A stretch of 64,000 bases of DNA from NCBI RefSeq assembly GCF_000143535.2, contig NC_037323.1, positions 1,674,001 through 1,738,000 of the forward strand, in the 5' to 3' direction. The notes under the pieces are model-generated. The model had not been told where the DNA came from and did no database searches. It saw only the letters and a list, made by a program, of their open reading frames with translations. This document shows positions 24,701 to 37,007 of the stretch, piece after piece; the first letter of the stretch is position 1, and each line of letters begins with the position of its first letter. Position numbers and translations under genes: made by a program. Source of the stretch: Botrytis cinerea B05.10 (lineage: Eukaryota > Ascomycota > Leotiomycetes > Helotiales > Sclerotiniaceae).

Positions 24701-25272
24701 TTGGATCCCGGAGATGATATAAAGCTTGTTGATAAGCTGAATATGCTTGTTGTAAATCATCCATCATTAAAAAGCAGTGTCCTATCACATGTTAGTATTG
24801 TAATTGAACAGCAATTGATCGCGCAACGCTGAAAAAGGTCACACTCACCAAGACTACCCCAAACATCTCCATTATTCCCATCGAGTTTGAGGATGCTTTG
24901 TAGATATTCAACCGCCTTGGCGAAGTTTTCTTGTGCGCGAAGGATAGAACTAATGGCATTCATCGCGGGTATGGATCTTGAGTTCGTGCGAAGTACATGT
25001 TCATACGCGGCCAGAGCCTCATCATTGTTGCCTAAGAGCTCTGCTAGACTTCCTATTATGCCAATTAGCGACTTGTGCTATGAAGAAAATGAGTGGCTCT
25101 TACCCATTTGAAGCCATACCGCCTCATTTATGGTAGCTAGCTGTTGCATTGGCGTTGGCGCAGGAGCCGGCCAATTTGGTTGCTGTTGAGCCATTCCAGA
25201 GGGAGCTGGACCGTTGTGAGCAGAATGATGCAATTGCATGCCCGCTGGGGGTGATGGATGATGCGCCGCCAT
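21781..25272 (-). CDS. General transcriptional corepressor Ssn6/Cyc8 (Rcm-1-like TPR protein)
   Basis: Minus strand with eight exons: 25272-25104, 25052-24849, 24781-24699, 24647-24468, 24416-24324, 24271-24115, 24060-23816 and 23757-21781; 1035 residues. About ten TPR repeats fill residues 45-410, e.g. [63 protein letters not shown] and [21 protein letters not shown]. All junctions restore helix pairs. The protein partners Tup1 in a nuclear corepressor complex recruited by DNA-binding factors (glucose repression and many other regulons). The rest is Pro/Gln-rich with a tandem RDP repeat (about 537-637), a charged Arg/Glu/Gln helix (about 820-880) and an acidic segment ([19 protein letters not shown]). 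The start at 25272 gives the usual short Pro/His/Gln leader before TPR1. Most introns are 51-75 nt. Identity is very secure; C-terminal exon length depends on the stop at 21781, which is unambiguous. Confidence 0.95.
22975..23280 (-). repeat. In-frame RDP codon repeat inside Ssn6
   Basis: Roughly 100 residues of the Ssn6 homologue are built from imperfect R-D-P triplets with substitutions such as RDL, RDQ, REP and RDI. At DNA level it is an imperfect 9-base minisatellite (CTTGGATCC-like on the + strand). Confidence 0.9.
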
Positions 25273-28200
25273 CAGTGATTATAGCATGCGATCGCAAATT
25301 TGCGATGCGTCGGAATTATGTGCTGGCGATTACGCGCCCAACCACCTCAATGAAAATAGCTTGGCGAAAGAGATCTTTTGTTGATAAATGCTCAAGATCA
25401 ACAACAACAATTGTTCTCCAACAAGATGAATGTCCTGTATCTCGAAGCCCTTGTGTCGGCGTTGTAGAAGACAGGTTCTGTTCTGAAATCGCGACCGAAA
25501 AGCTTCGTTTGACGGGCCAAAAGCGTGGCGTGCAGGGTTCAACAATGGAAATTCGAGCTTTCAGTGGATGGAGTGTGAAAGCTAATTCGAAGCTATCTAT
25601 GAAGCTCTTTCGAAATCACTATTGAGGGTGTTCGGCATGAGATTATGAGAATCGCGCCGTCATTGAAAGCGTTCGTGTCTTCGTTTCGCACTTTGACTCA
25701 ATGGAAAACAAAAAGATTCTTCTACATTTGAGATGACGAGCGGACAGGTTGATTTTTGGTATAAAATCGGTTCGATAACTCACCTAACCCACGACCAAGC
25801 TACTTTGGAATTAATTAATTTTTGGAGAATTAAAAACGTTTCCTAAACAAATAAAGGTAATACTCACGGAACACGAAGTGCGGAACGGGCTCTCTGGCAA
25901 GTATTTGTTATTTGCCTAGTTCGTGCGTGGTGGGATGGCGCTAACTACATTAGCGCATATGTTTACGTCAACTAGTACTCCTTTAGGCAAGGCGTCCGCC
26001 GACGATCGTGCGTCCATAGTAGCGTGGAAAAGATAACAATCTTCAAGCACAACCCCAGCACACGTGACTAATGACTGACTCCTTCCTTTTCCACCACACC
26101 GGCAAATTGATAAAAAGAAGTGGCGCGTGCTAAGCCCGATGGGGCAGTGGTTGTAGAGACCGATGGACCAAAGAAGGAAGTCTCCATCGTAATTTAAACT
26201 CCGATCAAATTTCAAGGGAAAAAACTAGATCCTCTCCATAGTGCCATAGTCTCCATACTTATTATTAAGTCTCCTCCGCTTCTCACTTTGCAGCCGCCAG
26301 ATTTTAAGTATTCGCCAAGACGGCCGTAGGCAAGAGGGAAACGAGAGAGGAAAAAGGAATCTGGGCAAGCCAATCACAGGATCCCGCAAGCAAAGTCCAA
26401 TGCATTCATTCTACTGCTATCAATCAATCAAGCCATCAATTAATTCATCCACGGTGGAATCTTGCCCCTTCCAAGTAGTGTTCGTGTCTAGTCGTAATCA
26501 TCAGCCTCAGACGGAGCGAAGCAGCGAGGAGGGCTGGCACCATTTAATAGTCACGACCCGACAGACCCTTTTCCACTGACCCTAATACAGGGCCCTGCCA
26601 AACACATATCCACTGATTGTCTCAACTTTCTAGGGAATGATTCAAGGTGGATAAAGTTCGCTGGGAAGGCACAAAGGGCTGTGGGGGGTTGCGTGTATCC
26701 CCTGGTAGCAATATAAGTGGAGTGTTCTCGGCGAGGCTTGAAATCCACAAAATCTAAAAGATGGTGTGGGTGCCCAGTGGTAAGCCCGCTACACCAGTTG
26801 AGGATGGTTGCAGTTGCATTCGGAAATGGCATCGCGAAATGGATGACAATGCTCACTGCACAGGCTCTGGTGTGGTGTCAGGGGTCGTGGGAAAGGGATT
26901 ATTGTGTTGGTAGCTAAGTTATTCTTCAGCCCGGCTCGGTCCTGACTTGCTTAATGCTTATTAGCACTAGGGAATGCTTTTTTGATTAACGGATGGATGA
27001 ACGGATGGATTCGTGGATTGATGGGGAAGGTTCCACAAAGACGCTGGTGCAAAGAGACTTTGGGGATATCGTGTTAAGGAAGAGAAGCATGACATCCCTC
27101 AGCCATGTGTTGTTCATACATTTGCAGGCGGCGAGAGGCGTTGAAGAAGTATTCTCTGACTTTGGGTTTGGAAGACGAAAGGAAACACGATCTTCATCCG
27201 TTCATAGACGATATGGGGGGATGGTGCGGCGGTCTTAACCACAATCCACCACAAGAGAGGGTCATGCATTGATGTGGTAGATGCGCACGGTAGGTGAGAT
27301 ATTGTGTATGTATCACAGCCTCAATCAATCCTCTCGGAATTAATTAAGCCCATGTTCATCTGGCAGATACCAGGATGGCAGATACTGAGATACTACTGAG
27401 ATGCTAGGTACATTACGAATTACGTCCAAGACATGTGAGAAAAAGGGTGTGTAGCTCAGTTGCCCAGTTGCATCTAAAGCATTCATAATTTGACAAGGCC
27501 GGTGAGTTACAGTAGACTAACTCATGCTCACTCCTCAAACTGTACGACAAACCTCGATATGGAACCAGGATCTCACCCACTCAGTGCCACCACCCACCCA
27601 CACTCGTGTACATCTTTCGCCTGTGCAGAACCCAAGTGTATCTCAGGAAGTATGCAGCACTAACCACCATCGAAATCCTGGTTAGTTATCATAAACGGTG
27701 AACATTCCCTTTCCTTTTCGTGGTTTAGTCCTCTCACGTTTGATTACTTGATTGAGGACAAGTCACCAAAGAAGGAATAATAGTTCCCGGGTACATTCAA
27801 TGGTCGAGGTAGTAGTCCGCAATAGAGTTTATTAGATGCCATGGTAGTCCGATCATAAATGCAAACAACCATCTCCATTTGAATTCCCCATTCAAAGTCG
27901 AACATTCATTCCAATAGATTTGTAAATCGGCGTGAGCGACTTCGATGCCATCTCCTCGATACAGTTTGGCATCCACCGCACATTTCGGATCTCCACCTTC
28001 AGCCATCCAGTACCCCGAAGCCAGCCAGAGCCACATCAAATCACACCCCCTATTCCCCTCCTCGGTCGATTTCGGCTCACCATCTCAATCAAGAAATACA
28101 TCTGACAGCCGTCAACCGCAGTGCAGCCGTGCGGACAGCCCCCAACCGGCATTATTGCCTTATTATTCCGGGCGGTACATAATCATTACACGGAGCGTCA

Positions 28201-30597
28201 AATGCTCTTTTGTCATGTAGGTATGGAGGATTTATTTACATGCTTCCTTCCCTTCACTCACGAAATTGAAGCCATCCAACAAAAGTTTCCACGAGTCAGG
28301 ATCGTATTTACCCTCACCCGCTTCACACCTTCCGAGTTGTTCGAACGTCGTATCGTATTTAAGGTTGTTTCAAATGACAACCCATTCCTTCCTTTCACTA
28401 GACTAATCTAACAACCCTCCTCAAGCCAATCTGTTGTTCCACTCGAGAACGTTCGAAAAGTCTCTGCCAAACTTTACGGACGAAGTACCTTTTCTCCCCG
28501 CACCGCAACCACGTTTCCACGCTCGCACCTTGATTTTTATGACGAATATCCACCCCGAAATCCTGCTCGCCTTGTGTTTATTATCGGGTTGACTTTCTTG
28601 CCAACTCGTCATCTTTCCAGCATCAAGTATGTAAGTAAGAATAAAGAACATACTTACTAATCCGTCCCATATTCCTTCACTCAACGCATTCTCGTCTTTC
28701 CGCGCATCACATCATACCTCAGTCCCAGTCGCCTCACGCATGTCCAGTGTATGTTACAGTACAGTAAGTACTTCCCTCCCCTGCACTAACCCGTCGCATA
28801 TGCATCTCCCACAGAGGCGCAGCCCATCTGCATGTCCATACCACAGCCTAAATCACAAACATGATACATCTACTTATCTCATGCGCTTCATCATCACTCT
28901 TTTCTCGATTTCTAACCGCCTCGCACATGTATTGATCTCAACAATCCTCAACAGTCAATCGAATAGACATATGTAGCAAGCTGTCCACAATCCTCTCCCT
29001 TTTCATCCGTTTCATTCGCTTATACGTCACGTCATGCCATGTCATGCCATGCCATGCAAGCAAGACCAACTCCAGTCCTGCACCACCAATTATCCCCCGC
29101 AATCACCAACGATTCAGATATACACTTTCCACTCGATTCAACCACACCGTGAACCACACCGTGAACCACACGAGAAAAGCCTTGTAACTTCACAATCCCC
29201 CGACTCCCGTTATCTCCTCCAAACTCTTCCCCTCTTTTTATACCGGAAACCACAAACTCACCCTGCACAACACACAAGTATTCGCCTCAATCTAAATCGG
29301 TTTGGGATCGTCACATGCCACTTGGCCCCCAATAATAACTTGACGTGGCTTTTTTTCATCACACGCATATTCCCGTGGTTATCAGCCACAACTGCCATTG
29401 AAAAAAAAAAAAAACGGAAAGTGGCTTGAGTGGCTGAACTTTCTTACAATAGCATCAAATCTAGCCTTGGCTCTTCCTTCTGGCCCAACTCGGTTATCGT
29501 ATCTTTGAACATTCCTCCCTCCTTCTTGTCTGACATTAGTAGACGTACAAGTCGAAATCTTCCATTTCACTCTCTTTTATCATTCCCTATCAACTCAGGT
29601 CCATATCCATCATAAAGACTATCCTTATCCTCATCCTCATCCTCATCCCCATTCATATCCACGCGATCTCAAAGAATTACACTGACCATCAATCTCACAA
29701 TCCCACAATCTCATCTAATTATGTCACACCCTAGATACACAACACAAAAACCACTCTCTGTACATATCACACCTACCTACCTACCCTACACCTCTCTTTT
29801 ATCAACCTCCCCTTTCATAAGAAATCCAAGCACGCACCCCCCCCAAAAAAAAACACAAATCTGCACACCACCTTCAAACACCACACCCCAATCCTCTCCT
29901 CCATCCACACCATACATAATAACATAGCAAGCACACGCACAAACTCCAAGATTGCGATCATACGATCGGGATTATCGGAATCAATGGTTGGACGTGCCGG
30001 TCAGATAGGTGAGACATGGCTTGGTTGGTTGGTGCTTGGGTGACTGAACTGGATCCATCTCTCTTATTAATAAATGAATAAAATTCCCTTCTCCAAAATA
30101 TCTTGGCTTTGCTTGTGTGTGTGTGTGTATTGCCCAGTAGTGGGAGATGGGTGGGTTAGGTGAGTTTGATGAGTTTGGGGTGTGTATTGGGCTGGGCTGG
30201 CTGGTTGTGAGGATTGGTTCACGTGCTTTTTGGGGGGGTGTATGTGTGGGAATGGGATTGAGAATGGGAAGTTGGAGATGTTTGTTTTCGATCTTTTTTT
30301 TTCTTTCTTTTTTTTTTGGTTTTAACAATCTCTTGTTGGAATAATAATAGAGAGTCTTGAATCACATTACTCTCATGTTCACTTACTTCGTGACACACGT
30401 GACTCTATCTGGTCCAGGTACACGTGAGGAGTCGGCCTTATCTTCACCCCTACACGTGACTCTATTCTTTTCTCCTCGGCGCAATCCTTATCATTCTTAT
30501 CGCTCACATCCATCCATCTCTCGTAATCATTCTGGAATCTGAACCTGAATCTTTACTTTATATAAGTTAACCATTTCAATTTTACAATTTATTTGTA

Positions 30598-30649
<52 letters not shown>

Positions 30650-31084
30650 TTATTATCAAAGAAGCAAAAAAAACGAACGATATTAATAAATTACACTTTC
30701 TTTACTAATCTTCTTATAAATAAATGCGAGAGTCTCTCTCGAGGTCGCTGAAGGAGACTCTTGTTTATGGGGAGGAAATATACTTGATATGTAAATAGTA
30801 TAAAAGAAGGACAAAGTTCTTATTATGCTACCTATATAGAGGCTATTTATATGTACCTAGGTAGGTACCCTGATGCGCTAGTATTGACGTACCGATACTT
30901 TTTTAGAAGTTGTTGAGATTTTCTCGATATGTAGTTAGTTAACTATAGTTATCTGATTGTTATTATTAGTTAATTTTAAGCTGTCGGTTGTGAAATTGTT
31001 ATGTAGTATTTTTTACATCTTTTTATTTCTGCTATAGTGTATTTGTATCGTGTGATTTCTTAGTAAATATCTTGATTTATCAAG
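25273..31084. other. Long gene-poor spacer upstream of Ssn6
   Basis: About 5.8 kb. No gene passes inspection: all frames are short (under about 131 codons), without family resemblance or linked exons. The first kilobase is presumably the Ssn6 promoter and 5' leader. The stretch from 28.7 to 30.4 kb is C/T/A-rich and low in G on the + strand. Runs include poly-A at 29400-29415 and (CAAT)n at 30598-30649. Confidence 0.5.
30598..30649 (+). repeat. (CAAT)n tetranucleotide microsatellite
   Basis: About twelve perfect copies, about 440 bases left of the retrotransposon. Confidence 0.95.
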
Positions 31085-31089
31085 ATGGA

Positions 31090-31272
31090 TGTTAGAATGA
31101 ATAATAGTAATGAATCAACTAGTATATTGTGGCACCAAGACTTTTCATTGCTTTTCTATAACTATGCAAATTATACAATTTATACGTGTGCGGGCCCCAT
31201 TCGGCACGCAGTAGACCCGAGAGGTCCACTGTCACGTGCCTAATTGAGCCGGTCACGTTTTGTCCCGTAACA
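31090..31272 (-). repeat. 3' LTR of the gypsy element (element orientation)
   Basis: 183 bp, TGTTA...TAACA ends, identical by eye to the copy at 38304-38486. Confidence 0.97.
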
Positions 31273-31286
31273 GAGCCCCTCTCTTT
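31273..31286 (-). other. Polypurine tract next to the 3' LTR
   Basis: On the minus strand AAAGAGAGGGG (31276-31286) followed by CTC leads directly into the LTR. This is the usual site for plus-strand DNA priming in LTR elements. Confidence 0.7.
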
Positions 31287-31489
31287 ACACTTCGCGTCCC
31301 GAGAAGTGTTTGCTTCCTTCCGTATTGTTTACTCGGAATGTGGGTCGCGTCGTCGCGTCGCTGCATGCCCGACCCTGCGCCGCATTCCAAAAGCAATTCC
31401 AATCTTGTTTAGGCATTACAAACAATAAACAAGCAAACGGCGGCATTCTTACACGCCTCACCGCCTTACCGGCAGATCACCGATAGTTC

Positions 31490-31496
31490 TATAAGG
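31490..31496 (+). promoter_or_regulatory. Possible TATA box of the opposite-strand passenger gene
   Basis: TATAAGG lies about 70 bases upstream of the ATG at 31563, inside the element and outside the LTR, so the passenger gene may have its own promoter. Confidence 0.4.
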
Positions 31497-31562
31497 GGGG
31501 TCTTCTTGCCTCTGATATATCTCCCACAATCAGATTATTCCCCCTTATTTACTCATACGAAG

Positions 31563-33045
31563 ATGGCTGCACTGCAACCCATCGCTCCGGCTGCTATCGC
31601 TGATCGGTCCGCAGCGGCCCCTTCCGCGTTAGTTATCCCTACTTGCCTTCGATGTTCTAAGCGAATTGCCGTCTCTTCTAACGACGAATTTTGCCATTTT
31701 GATAAAGGTCCTGCTGCTAAATGTAGTTATTGTCGCAAACAAAAGAAAGTCTGCCTCCCGATACCTCCTCGCTTTGTTCCCGACGTGAACCTCTTATATC
31801 AGACTCATGCCTTTTGGTGCCTTACTCCGGATAATAGCCAAGAGGATGAGGACGCCTCCGAGGTGGTGATTCGCCGGTGTAATCGATACGTCAAGGCAGT
31901 GGAGGCTTTCCTTCGAAAAGAGGTTAAACAAGGGGGGACTCACAAACCGCAGTCCGCAGAGGAATTGACTCTTCTTCTGGTGTCCAAATTGAGTAGAATT
32001 GGCGATCTTATGGAGCGCATTGTGGATTCGTATCGATTCGTTGTCGGTTGCCCTGCTCTTGCCCCTTGGTGCTGTTGATAGCTGATTTGATGGTTCTTAG
32101 AATAACCTGCCTGCCTTGGACGTCGCCGCCGCAGCTCCTACTGCACCATTAATCGCCGCCTTAAACTCGGACGAAGAAGGGGAGTTCATGGCTCCGGTTA
32201 TACACCCTCGCGCTGTGCGCGCTGTCGCCGACGCACTGCAGGGTGTCCAAGCTCCTCCGGGGCCCCCAGGTGGTAACCAGGGCCTGAATATGGTAGCTGG
32301 TTCCCTAGGTCGCCGTCATGCTTCTGCTTCATCGAGCCGGACGGGCCCCGCTGTCTTCACGACGGCTCAGCAAGGCCTCCGGAAAGGTTCTGCGAAGTTG
32401 AAGAGGAGTGTAATCGTGGATCCCAATGAATCCGAAGAGTCTGCTCCTGAAGAGGATGATGTGTCGGATCAACCTCATCAGACCACCGGTGCCCCGCGTC
32501 ACCCCTTGGATGAGAGTGTACCGGCTTTATTGTTTGGAAGCTTGGGTAGAAAGAACGCTCCTCCTGCTACGCCTCGTCGTTCTCGGTCCGATAAGCTCGC
32601 GACTAGATCCGCCATTCCCCTTTCCGCTTCTAAGTCGTCGCAGCTTGCCTCTCGCAACACACCGACACCCCGCTCTCATCCCGTAGGCTCTCTTAAATCC
32701 CGAAAGAGGGCTCCCAGCACTGTTCAACAAGTCTATATTGGTGAGTCTGATAGTCAAGCAGATTCGCCCCAAAGGCTTCGCTCTGAGAATTCTGATGTGG
32801 AGCGGGTTTCCAAGAGGCAACGGGTTGCCGCTGGTTTTCCGACAGGAGCTCGCCCTGTCAGCGAGATTCGCGAGAACGAGGAGGAAGGAGTCGGTGATCA
32901 AGATGAGATCAGTGGGGGGGGTGAGGTTGATCAGATCGGGCTCGCGAGTCCCGGGGGATATGCCAGCGATGTAGGTTCTGTCCTTCTTGGCGATCGAGAT
33001 ATTGCAGCTGACCTCCTGGATCAGGCAGATGAATTAGGGAACTGA
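31563..33045 (+). CDS. Opposite-strand Cys-rich passenger gene inside the retrotransposon
   Basis: Two exons, 31563 to about 32039 and 32101-33045, with a 61-nt intron whose donor (GTTGTC) is weak, give about 473 residues. The N-terminal region has a cysteine/histidine pattern, CLRCSKR ... EFCHF ... KCSYCRKQKKVC (about 28-66), suggesting a zinc-binding module reminiscent of but not equal to a Zn2Cys6 cluster. A helical segment follows (VEAFLRKEVKQGG ... LTLLLVSKLSRIGDLMERI). The second exon is Ser/Pro/Arg-rich with acidic patches and basic runs (LKSRKRAP, SKRQRVAAG) that could be nuclear signals. It is not gag, pol or env. It points toward pol, the two ending 170 bases apart, so their transcripts could overlap tail to tail. 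From memory, Botrytis gypsy elements carry a comparable inverted extra gene (called brownie transposon protein); whether this is its homologue needs a search. Function unknown. Confidence 0.75.
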
Positions 33046-33215
33046 TTTCGACCTTCCAGAGTTCTCTTTGCGTGATGGGTCACTTGGGTTTGGTTGTCGG
33101 TATGCTGTGGGTTCGGAGGAGTTGTCCTTTCTGGTTTCTTTGTTGGATAGTCCTTTTTGGGTAGCTTGGTGTGATGCATGCGTTCTGGGTGTGGGTCTCG
33201 TGAGGTCTTTTTGTA

Positions 33216-36200
33216 TCAAGTATTTTTAAGCTTTTTTCTTGTTCTCTTCTTTTTCTGTATTGGTAATGCTTCTTCTTTATGATATTCTTCCATCGCTGCT
33301 TTCGCATTTTCTAGATTGTAGGGTGCTTCCCACGTGTCTTCCGCCGGTTGGTAGCCCTTCCATCGCACCAGGTATTGCACACCTCTGCCTCTTTTTCTAT
33401 GTGCTAAAATCCTTTCCACCTCATGCTCTATGTGATCGTCAATTTCTTCTGGCGGCGGCGGGTCGGCGGTACCCTGTCGTTCGTGCCATGGTTCGAGTAA
33501 GGAGACGTGGAATACATTGTGGATCTTGTAGGTGGGCGGTAATCTAAGTTCGTATGCTTGCCCGCTGGTTTTTATACCCGTCACGACAAAGGGGCCTATA
33601 AATCGATCGGAGAATTTTTTCTTAGGTCGCAGTTGTTTAATGTTCTTTGTGCTTAGCATCACCTTGTCCCCGATGCTATATCGCTGTGGTGACCCCTTCG
33701 TAGTGTTCTTGTTTTTCTGATTGGTTGCCGATTTCCAGAATTCTTTCAGCTTTTCTCTTTCTTTCTCTAAAGCGTCGATGCGCTCGCGTGCTGCCGGCGC
33801 CCTTCCCTCTAAATCGGCGTCCTCGCCGATATAATGGAATGTGGGTTGGAACCCATACATAGCCTGGAATGGGCTTGTATTGGTTGTACTGTGCCATGTC
33901 GCGTTATATGTGAATTCAGCAAGGGGCAATAGCGATGCCCAGTCGTCTTGCCTATAGTTGGTGTAGCAACTTATATAGTGAATCAAATTTTGGTTTTGTC
34001 GTTCGGTTTGACCGTCGGTCTGCGGGTGGAACGCCGTCGACAGCTTACGACGGATTCGCAAGTAAAACATTAGGCTACTCCAAAATTTACTGACGAATTG
34101 CGGTCCCCTATCGGAGACTATGCCCTCTGGCACACCAAAGTCTTTAAATACTGTGCTGACCATAGTGTCAGCTAATTCAGGAGACGATATCGTCTTGTTG
34201 ACGGCGATATATCGGGCTAGCTTCGTGAACCTGTCGACTACTACTAGAATAGAATCGTATACGTGTTTTCCGTGTTTCGAAGGAGGTAAATCTGTAATAA
34301 AATCCATAGTTATCTCTTTCCAGGGTCCTTTTGGAATAGGGAGGGTCTGTAACTCGCCGTGTGGCTTATGTCTTTTGATAGCGGTTCGCTGGCATACCGC
34401 ACATGTTTTGACATGTTGTTTGACGTCTTTTCTCATTGAAGGCCAATAATATTTAGACTTCAGTATTTCCAATGTTTTAGCGACACCCCAATGACCTCCA
34501 ATAGGGTCATCGTGATGCGTTTCTAAGATTTCTGCTCTGAGAGCGCTATCTGGCGGTACGTACGCGCTCCCCTTGTGTCTAAGGAGCCCGTCGGCGCCCA
34601 CCTGCCACGGTGAGGCGTCTCCGGCGGAACGTAATCTTTGTCTTAGGTACTCTTTATTCTTTATAAAATCGTCTTCTTTCTGAAGCCGCAATAAAGCTTT
34701 TCCCATCGACTCCGATATAGGTTCGAATGCCGTTTCGTCGGATGCGAAAACACTGGCAATCCGACGTGGTATCGACTGTTTGCAACCAGTTTTTACCAGT
34801 GAAACTAACTGTCCACGTAATGGCAAGCTATACCCTTCCCTTTGCAAGCGACTAATAGCAATACGCAGGGGTTCCGTTTTCACGGTGGATTCGTAAAATA
34901 AACTCGCGATAACTGCGGTACTTTTTAATTTATTCTGGAGTGTGGGTAGCATATCATTGATACCCTCCGTGTCGGTAGCGTAGTCGGGGCGGCGCGATGG
35001 CCCGTCGGCTGGATTCAGTTTCCCTGCCCTGTACACTATTTCGAAGTCGTAGGCTGCTAGTACTTCCGCCCATCTAGCTTGTCTGCCATTGAGGGTCTTT
35101 TTCACCATAAAATGTTGTAAGCTGTTATGGTCCGATTTCACCACGATGGTGTGTCGACTACCTATCAAGTAATGGCGCCATTGCATGAATGCAGTGTATA
35201 TTGCTAGTAATTCCTGATCGTGAGTGAAGTATCGTTGTTCTGCAGGGTTCAGCTTTCTCGAGTAGAAAGCGACGGGGTGCCACCGTTGTGTCGGTGCTTC
35301 TGCAGTCCCTTCTTCGAATAGTTGCGATAGGATGCATCCTAGAGCAAACACCGACGAGTCGGTTTCGACCATGATGCGGAGCGATGGTTCGAAGTGCTTG
35401 AGTATCGGTGCCGTGGTGAATGCTTTCTTTAGTGCCTCAAATGCATCTTGGGCCTCCTTTGTCCATATAAACTCCCCTACCATTTTACCTTTCTTTGTTC
35501 CCTTCATAAGGGCGGTCATCCCGTGGGCTACCGTCGAATAGGTCCTGATAAACCGTCGATAGAAGTTCGCGAAGCCCAGGAACACCTGTAGCTCCCTAAG
35601 GTTTGTAGGTGTTGGCCATTCTGTAATAGTTTGAATGCGGCTGGATTCCATCGTCACTCCCGCTCCCGAGACGACGAATCCTAGGAATTCAACCTCATGG
35701 GTGTAAAAGACACATTTTTTCAGTTTTGCGAACAGCTTGTATTCTATAAGGCGTTCGAGGACCCTGCGGACATCCCGCGTGTGGCTTTCTCTATCCTCAG
35801 AGTAAATCAGGATATCATCTAGGTACACTACGCATATGGTGTCTGTTAAGCCTGACAGTGCTTGATTGATGTATGTTTGGAACGTTGCTGGAGCATTGGT
35901 TAGGCCGAATGGCATAACTAAGTATTCGAATTGTTTGTACCGCGTGCGGAACGCCGTCTTCCATTCGTCGCCTTCCTTGATACGAATATGGTGGTAGGTA
36001 TCTCGCAGGTCCAATTTAGTGAAGACGATACCTTGTCGAAGTCGGTTTAAGGACTCGCTGATTAGGGGTAGCGGGGTTCGATCCTTTTTGGTTATCCTAT
36101 TTAGACCCCAATAGTCGACACAAAGCCGATAGCCTCTCCCCTTTTTGGGAACAAATATGATTGGCGTTCCTGTTGAACTAATGGATCTTCTTATCCATCC

Positions 36201-37007
36201 CTTTTTTTGATATTCTATTAAGTATTCCCTTAATACTATTGATTCCTTTTTAGATAAAGAATAGATTGATTCCTAAGGAGGTTTCGAATCGGCTTCGAGA
36301 TTAATGCAATGCTTCATTGAGTGGTGTTCTGGTAGAGTACTGCTTTCTTCCTCGGAAAAGGCTTATTGGTATTCTTGGTATTCTTCGGGGATATTTAGTG
36401 TGGAGAGCGTGAGTACCCGGCGGTATCTGTTGTCTTTATGGTAATGGGGCTGGATCTCTGGTAGTATAATATATACATGGACGCCCTTTTTCACTTTGCT
36501 ATAGAGTTCGCTTGCAGAAATCATTTCGAGGTCGTTAAGAGAAGGGCGATAATAAAGAGACGTCGATTTCCAGTCGATATCTGGGTTTACCGTTTGTAGT
36601 CAGGGTAATCCAAATATAGTATCGATTTTGGGTAAGTCTAGTACAGCAGTAGTAAACTCGTGGGTGAAGGTTCTCTTCTCTTCCTTTTGATTTTTTACTT
36701 TGATGGGGAACTGATGGTTACTATACGATGGCATCGTGGTACTGTTCGCAGATACTAAAGCTGTTCCTTTCTTAATAGGCAGCCAGTTCCATTCGATACA
36801 CTTGGATTGTTGGATGATGTTGGCTTGTGCTCCTGAGTCGATAAGGCATCGAAGCGCTATTGGCTTATCTTTTGGTTGGAATATTGCTATAATGGTAAAG
36901 GTAGTACGTCCTTCTATTTGGGGACCCAGCGTCAGTGGGACGCTCAGAATAACAGCTGGGTCTAAGCGTTTCCCTGTCGGGAAGGCTGTGACATAGTTCC
37001 TGGGCAC
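33216..37007 (-). pseudogene. pol: Gypsy pol polyprotein, interrupted by three in-frame stops
   Basis: Minus strand, one continuous frame from about 37007 to 33216, broken by TGA at 36600-36602, TAA at 36363-36365 and TAG at 36273-36275. The protease is before the first stop (LIDSGAQANII, the D-S/T-G-A site). RT is after the third stop, with YLDD in VVYLDDILIYS. RNase H, integrase (HHCC zinc region ending KTCAVCQRT; DDE residues in TMDFITDLP, VSDRGPQF and HPQTDGQTERQN) and a C-terminal chromodomain (VERILAHRKRGRG ... YLVRWKGYQPAEDTWE) follow; the chromodomain marks the chromovirus lineage and is known to guide insertion into marked chromatin. The 932-codon block from 36014 to 33216 is open. 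The first stop sits where an LPWL-type Trp is expected. Gag and pol are in different frames and overlap around 36962-37007, so expression would need a frameshift. As it stands, no full Pol could be made without readthrough. Confidence 0.93.

Noticed and set aside
27440..27475. TAGCTCAGTTG, like a tRNA A box
   Set aside because: No matching B box or acceptor stem downstream.
27797..28039. 80-codon Trp-rich minus strand frame
   Set aside because: Looks protein-like at first, but is short, has no neighbouring exon in phase, and matches no family I know.
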